Origin: Skeletonema tropicum
Lineage: Eukaryota; Bacillariophyta; Thalassiosirophyceae; Thalassiosirales; Thalassiosiraceae
Direction: 5' to 3'
Length of the DNA: 64,000 nucleotides
NCBI GenBank assembly: GCA_037178625.1
Contig: CM074132.1
Span: 2,976,001-3,040,000, forward strand
Numbering within the stretch: position 1 is the first letter of the stretch; every line of letters begins with the position of its first letter. Positions 60,221 through 64,000 of the stretch are shown here, in pieces. A program made the translations under genes and the position numbers. Below the pieces are notes generated by a model that was not told the origin of the DNA, did not search any database, and was given only the letters and a program-made list of their open reading frames with translations.

Positions 60221-62377
60221 ATGATGTCCTCAATCAACGATGGCAGCAGCAACAAAATCGACATTCCCTCCGCCGACATCCTCCGCCTGATTTTGACCCA
60301 TCTCACCGAATCAAATCTACATCAATCATGTGAGGCGCTATCTCAAGAAGCTGGGGTGTCCATGGCAGGTCTGGTCGGCCCCTCCAAAGGGCAGCTGATT
60401 TCCTGTGCCGAGGGTGGACGTTGGGGTGAATGTTTAGAAATTTTGGCTGGATTAGATTTACAGCGGTATCGAAGGGGTTACATTGATGATTATTGCAAGG
60501 CACATGGACATGATGGTGACGACGATGGTAATGATAATGGTAATGCTCATGAAGCAATAATTACCCCGCTTGAGAAAGCAGTGTCTCTGACACATGAAAT
60601 GACAATTCTCGAGCTTGGTGACCGAGGGGAATTCGAGCTAGCCTACGCCACGTTACGGATGTGCTCGGAGATGCTGGATAAAACGCTGCCGGTCCATGGC
60701 GATGACGTTGACAATAATGATGATTTGAAGGATAATAATCCTCAAATCAATACCAACAATAATGAACATAATTTGGGAATGATGTCATCTAGATCAGGCG
60801 ACGTTGAAAGACGAGTTACTGCATTATCGTCGCTGCGTTCATCTGGGGCAGATTCTTCACTTTTGCTACCCACCAATTATTATGGGCCGTCGAATCAAAC
60901 TCAACAAAAGCGTCGCCATTTCATATCTAAATTGCTGAGTAGGTATGTACCCGACGCACCGTCGGGGAGATTGTCGTCGTTACTACAGCAGAGCGTCAAA
61001 TGGCAGTGCCATACCGGGGCTTTCCCTGCAATACAAAAGCTATTCCAGGACCAGGTTGAGAGTGACGATGATAATGTTGATGGTGGCAAGAAGAAAAAGA
61101 AAAAGCGAAAGGCACCAGAAAAAAAGTTCGATTTGGTATTGGGTAATGTGGAATTGGTTGGGAGCAGTGATAATAAGAAGCATAAACGCAAATCGTCCTC
61201 TACAAAGGAGGGTGTGATAGTGGAACGCATCCCATCGCGTGCAAAGCAGACTATTCGACTAGGAAAGAAGAGTTACATAGAATCCGCTATATTCCTACCA
61301 GATGGTAGTGGGCTAGTCACGGGCTCAAGTGATGGCTTTATTGAAGTTTGGGGGGAGCGAACTAGGTCTGGTGATGATGAAAGCTCCCCCAACTCTCTAC
61401 TACAGAATGACATTGATTTTGAAAAGTTACGAACCTCAGATTTGCAATACCAAAAGAATGATGAGCTCATGATGCAAGATTCATCTATTTTGGCCATGGA
61501 CGTTTCGCATGATGGGACCATGCTGGCTTCGGCTTCATCGTATGGTGACGTTTGTGTTTGGAAGATTGCGGATGGACGGTTATTGCGAAAGTTAGAGAGG
61601 ACACATGGTGGGAGTGGATCCAATGACAAGGGCTGTGCTGTTACCTGCCTTCAATTTTCTCCTGACGGATCTAAAGTGTTGACTGGTGGGCATGATTCAA
61701 CATGCCGTGAACATGGTCTTCTTTCCTCACGAATGATCAAAGAGTTTCGTGGGCACAGGTCATATATCAACTGCTGTCGTTACGTCGTTCTTCCCAACTC
61801 GTCGGTCGTAACTCGCAGTGAGTCTAATGGCGAACGCAACTTTTTAGCAGTGGTTACTGCGAGTGCAGACGGTTCGGTGATGATCTGGAATTGCCGTAGT
61901 GCTGAGCCTCTGCGGGAAATTATCCCGCCAATATCCACATCAAGCAATCGTTCGATTCATGATGCAGAGTCCATTGTCAGCAATAGGAGTATCCACACTG
62001 TACTTCATCTGCACTCTCCTCCAAACACAATGATTGTTGTCCCTCGATCAGATCGGGCATTTTTGATGTCACTATCCGGGAGCATTTTGCAAACATATGT
62101 CAGAGATGATGTGCAGGGTACTGAACTCATCGCTGCGACCGTTAGTCCAAGTAACCAATGGCTGTATGTTTCGGCAAATGATGGCAAGTGTATCGTGTTT
62201 GATTTGAACTCAGGCAAGGTGGAGAAGATCCTGACAACTTTTACTCAAGAGTGTGTTGGGAAGAGTAACACAAATTGTGAGATCAGCGGAATACTGCATC
62301 ATCCTCACTGCAGCTTGATTGGTGGATATAGCAATGATAAATCCCAGAAGCGTGGTACGTTAAGCATCTGGAAGTAA
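60221..62377 (+). CDS. SMU1: SMU1-like WD40 spliceosome protein
   Basis: 718 residues, ATG at 60221. The N-terminus has LisH and CTLH helices (IPSADILRLILTHLTESNLH, GGRWGECLEILAGLDL, THEMTILELGDRGEFELAYA), then LLQQSVKWQCHTGAFP, which is close to the SMU1 linker (LLxQALKWQxHxG). A Lys-rich insert (KKKKKKRKAPEKK) sits before the propeller. WD40 repeats follow: KKSYIESAIFLPDGSGLVTG, SSDGFIEVW, SILAMDVSHDGTMLASASSY, CLQFSPDGSKVLTGGHDSTC, FRGHRSYINCCRY, SADGSVMIWN. Order and motifs match SMU1, which with RED helps activate the spliceosome and selects short introns. It is longer than human SMU1 (513) because of Asn/Asp-rich inserts. Confidence 0.88.
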   Translation: MMSSINDGSSNKIDIPSADILRLILTHLTESNLHQSCEALSQEAGVSMAGLVGPSKGQLISCAEGGRWGECLEILAGLDLQRYRRGYIDDYCKAHGHDGDDDGNDNGNAHEAIITPLEKAVSLTHEMTILELGDRGEFELAYATLRMCSEMLDKTLPVHGDDVDNNDDLKDNNPQINTNNNEHNLGMMSSRSGDVERRVTALSSLRSSGADSSLLLPTNYYGPSNQTQQKRRHFISKLLSRYVPDAPSGRLSSLLQQSVKWQCHTGAFPAIQKLFQDQVESDDDNVDGGKKKKKKRKAPEKKFDLVLGNVELVGSSDNKKHKRKSSSTKEGVIVERIPSRAKQTIRLGKKSYIESAIFLPDGSGLVTGSSDGFIEVWGERTRSGDDESSPNSLLQNDIDFEKLRTSDLQYQKNDELMMQDSSILAMDVSHDGTMLASASSYGDVCVWKIADGRLLRKLERTHGGSGSNDKGCAVTCLQFSPDGSKVLTGGHDSTCREHGLLSSRMIKEFRGHRSYINCCRYVVLPNSSVVTRSESNGERNFLAVVTASADGSVMIWNCRSAEPLREIIPPISTSSNRSIHDAESIVSNRSIHTVLHLHSPPNTMIVVPRSDRAFLMSLSGSILQTYVRDDVQGTELIAATVSPSNQWLYVSANDGKCIVFDLNSGKVEKILTTFTQECVGKSNTNCEISGILHHPHCSLIGGYSNDKSQKRGTLSIWK

Positions 62378-62855
62378 AAGTAACTCTAGGCAATGAAGCA
62401 AGTAAGATTAATCATGTATGTAACTACAAGTACTTATATCTTCTGTCGAAAGATCGGTGCGATCTGGAAAATAAAGTAGCTACCGTAGCACATGTTCGTT
62501 TCAATAGCATAGATAATGTCGCCTCTTGAGGGCCCTGCACGCAGACGTACTTCAAAATTTCTGTTACATACAGAAGTATGTACATAAGTACTTACACATG
62601 CATCTTCTGTCGAAAGATCTCAGTCCCGGGCGGTTCTCGGGTCCCAGAAAATTTCCACAATGACACGTAGATACGTACGTAGGAATTCAGTGTTGTGTCA
62701 AACCAAAATTTGACGCCAAGCATGTGAGTGAGAGTAGTGTTGAGTCGCTCAATACATACTGGTTACTGGTGTTTGTGAGGTGCACTGTGGTGGTCTCAAG
62801 AGCCAAATAATTATATAATAATATTATCCATAGAGAACAGCGATACAATAGCACC
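62378..62855. other. Gap before the cingulin-like gene
   Basis: 478 bases without a gene. ATCTTCTGTCGAAAGATC occurs twice exactly, at 62438-62455 and 62602-62619, and ACGTAGGAATTC occurs at about 62681. The right part is AT-rich (TAATTATATAATAATATTAT near 62807), suiting a core promoter. Confidence 0.5.
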
Positions 62856-64000
62856 ATGATGAACTCATCAACAGTAATCACTGGAATAATAGCGCTTACA
62901 GCTTCCTTGGTTTCCGCTCAGTACTATGATCAAGGTTACTATGGCGGAGGCGCCTATGGAGGAGGTAATCCTTATCAAGGGAATCCCTACAACAGCAATG
63001 GGGGATACTACGGACCATACCAGGAAAATTACTACCAGCAACCCTACGGTGGAGGCAATTCCTATGGCGGAGGAAATAGCTACGGCAGCGCAGGAGGGTA
63101 TCCTGACAAGAACTACCAAAATTCCAACTCAGCGTACAATGTAAAGCCCTACGGTGGAGGAAACAGCTACGGACAAGGGTACTCTGACAAGACCTACCAG
63201 TATTCCAACTCAGGGTATAAAAATGATAACTATAGTGGAGGCAATTACGGTGGATACGGTGGAGGCAACTACGGCAATGGAGGACAAGGATATTCAGTCA
63301 AGAGCTTCCAAGACTCTAGCTCCAAACACGATGACTACGCTGGAGGAAGCAGCTACGAACAGGATTACTCCGACAAGAGCAACCAAAAAGATTCTAACTT
63401 GGAGTACAAAAGAGATGATTATGGTGGACAGAACACCAAGATTTGTGCAAGTCCATGGAAATGCTGTAAGGCACGTCGAACGAGACATCCGAATGCAAAA
63501 CAAATTTGTGATGGCTGTGGCAATAACGTGTGTAACACCAACGATCCTAATCATTGGAGCAGAATAAAAACTCCCAAACCGACTCAAAATCCAACCAATA
63601 AGCCAACCAATAGACGATGGAGCAACTCTGCGTGGGGTAACGACGGATGGAATGGTGGCAACACTTGGGGCGGTGGTCAGAAGAGCAGCAGCAAGTGGGG
63701 AAGTGATGGTTCATGCTGCCAGACACTTGACGCATGCCCATTTAGTTTTCCCGTTAGGACAGACACGTTAGTACTGAGTGAGACAATGAATCAAAGGCTC
63801 AGACTCAAGGTTTGCTGCAAACAGTCGCGAGACAGCTGGGGAGGTGACAAGTGGGGTGGTGGCGGTGACAAGTACGAACCTACAATGTCTCCAACAATGT
63901 CTCCAACAGATGAAACCAGGCGAACACGCAGGCTAACATCTGAACCCAGAGGGAGGGAGTTGAATTATGGCAACTCATATCAGGGACATTCCTACGGCAA
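62856..64000 (+). CDS. Secreted Gly/Tyr/Trp-rich protein, cingulin-like (partial, runs off right edge)
   Basis: Open from the ATG at 62856 to the window end, at least 381 residues. A signal peptide (MNSSTVITGIIALTASLVSA) precedes QYYDQGYYGGGAYGGG. Residues 22-190 are Tyr/Gly/Asn-rich (PYGGGNSYGQGYSDKTYQ) in loose repeats. A Cys-rich segment follows at about 195-230 (CASPWKCC, ICDGCGNNVC). Then come KPTQNPTNKPTN, a Trp/Gly/Lys-rich block (NDGWNGGNTWGGGQKSSSKW), a second Cys segment, another (DSWGGDKWGGGGDK), PTMSPTMSPTDE and RRTRRLTSE, an RXL-type cleavage site. Signal peptide, alternating Tyr- and Trp-rich Gly domains with Lys, and RXL sites are traits of diatom cingulins, proteins of the silica girdle-band matrix. 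This assignment is by composition, not by alignment. Confidence 0.65.
   Translation, partial: MMNSSTVITGIIALTASLVSAQYYDQGYYGGGAYGGGNPYQGNPYNSNGGYYGPYQENYYQQPYGGGNSYGGGNSYGSAGGYPDKNYQNSNSAYNVKPYGGGNSYGQGYSDKTYQYSNSGYKNDNYSGGNYGGYGGGNYGNGGQGYSVKSFQDSSSKHDDYAGGSSYEQDYSDKSNQKDSNLEYKRDDYGGQNTKICASPWKCCKARRTRHPNAKQICDGCGNNVCNTNDPNHWSRIKTPKPTQNPTNKPTNRRWSNSAWGNDGWNGGNTWGGGQKSSSKWGSDGSCCQTLDACPFSFPVRTDTLVLSETMNQRLRLKVCCKQSRDSWGGDKWGGGGDKYEPTMSPTMSPTDETRRTRRLTSEPRGRELNYGNSYQGHSYG

Overview
The window looks like nuclear DNA of a photosynthetic stramenopile, most likely a centric diatom of the Thalassiosira type. Gene density is high and both strands are used. Introns are short, from about 50 to 200 bases in the models below, and have GT-AG ends (usually GTAAGT or GTGAGT). 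Several proteins begin with a signal peptide followed by an ASAF-like motif (CAAFSPA, ADAFSA, YCFVQP), which marks import into a plastid of red-algal secondary origin. The last gene resembles diatom silica-associated proteins. No rRNA, tRNA or CRISPR array was found. The genus is an inference.

Layout. 1-4,760: two tandem copies of a multi-exon gene (the left one cut by the window edge) with a 60-70 residue domain repeated one per exon, plus a 400-base foldback element. 4,765-17,710: membrane protein, FSH1-type hydrolase, secreted J-domain protein, plastid fibrillin-like protein, BAP31-like ER protein, MOT1-type molybdate transporter, plastid-type J-domain protein, RRM plus FtsJ-type methyltransferase with broken frames, and a zinc-binding/RG-rich protein containing three nearly identical 450-base repeats. 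18,165-25,883: a piggyBac-type zinc-ribbon gene, an alpha/beta hydrolase, a 2.18-kb decayed piggyBac-like transposon, and a Shaker-like K+ channel with cNMP-binding and ankyrin domains. 25,968-35,302: COX20, then an unrecognised gene split by a full-length 7.45-kb non-LTR retrotransposon. 35,648-47,819: plastid aminotransferase, small proteins, a CRAL-TRIO protein, two more zinc-ribbon paralogues head to head, a large secreted, probably GPI-anchored TSP1/NHL protein, and a gene fragment. 48,923-64,000: acidic nuclear protein, LRR protein, a second CRAL-TRIO protein, LSD1-like amine oxidase with a Tudor-like tail, the splicing factor SMU1, and the 5' part of a Gly/Tyr/Trp-rich cingulin-like protein that runs off the right edge.

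The clearest unusual features are four. (1) The retrotransposon lies antisense in a host coding exon, flanked by an exact 18-bp target duplication; without it the host frame is continuous. (2) The domain-per-exon family is built of exons with identical phase. (3) Three genes carry a piggyBac-like zinc ribbon without a transposase, and a truncated piggyBac-like element with 4-bp CTAC flanks lies nearby. (4) The cingulin-like gene. The genes do not form an operon or one pathway; most are housekeeping or organelle genes separated by a few hundred bases, with small palindromic elements in the gaps.
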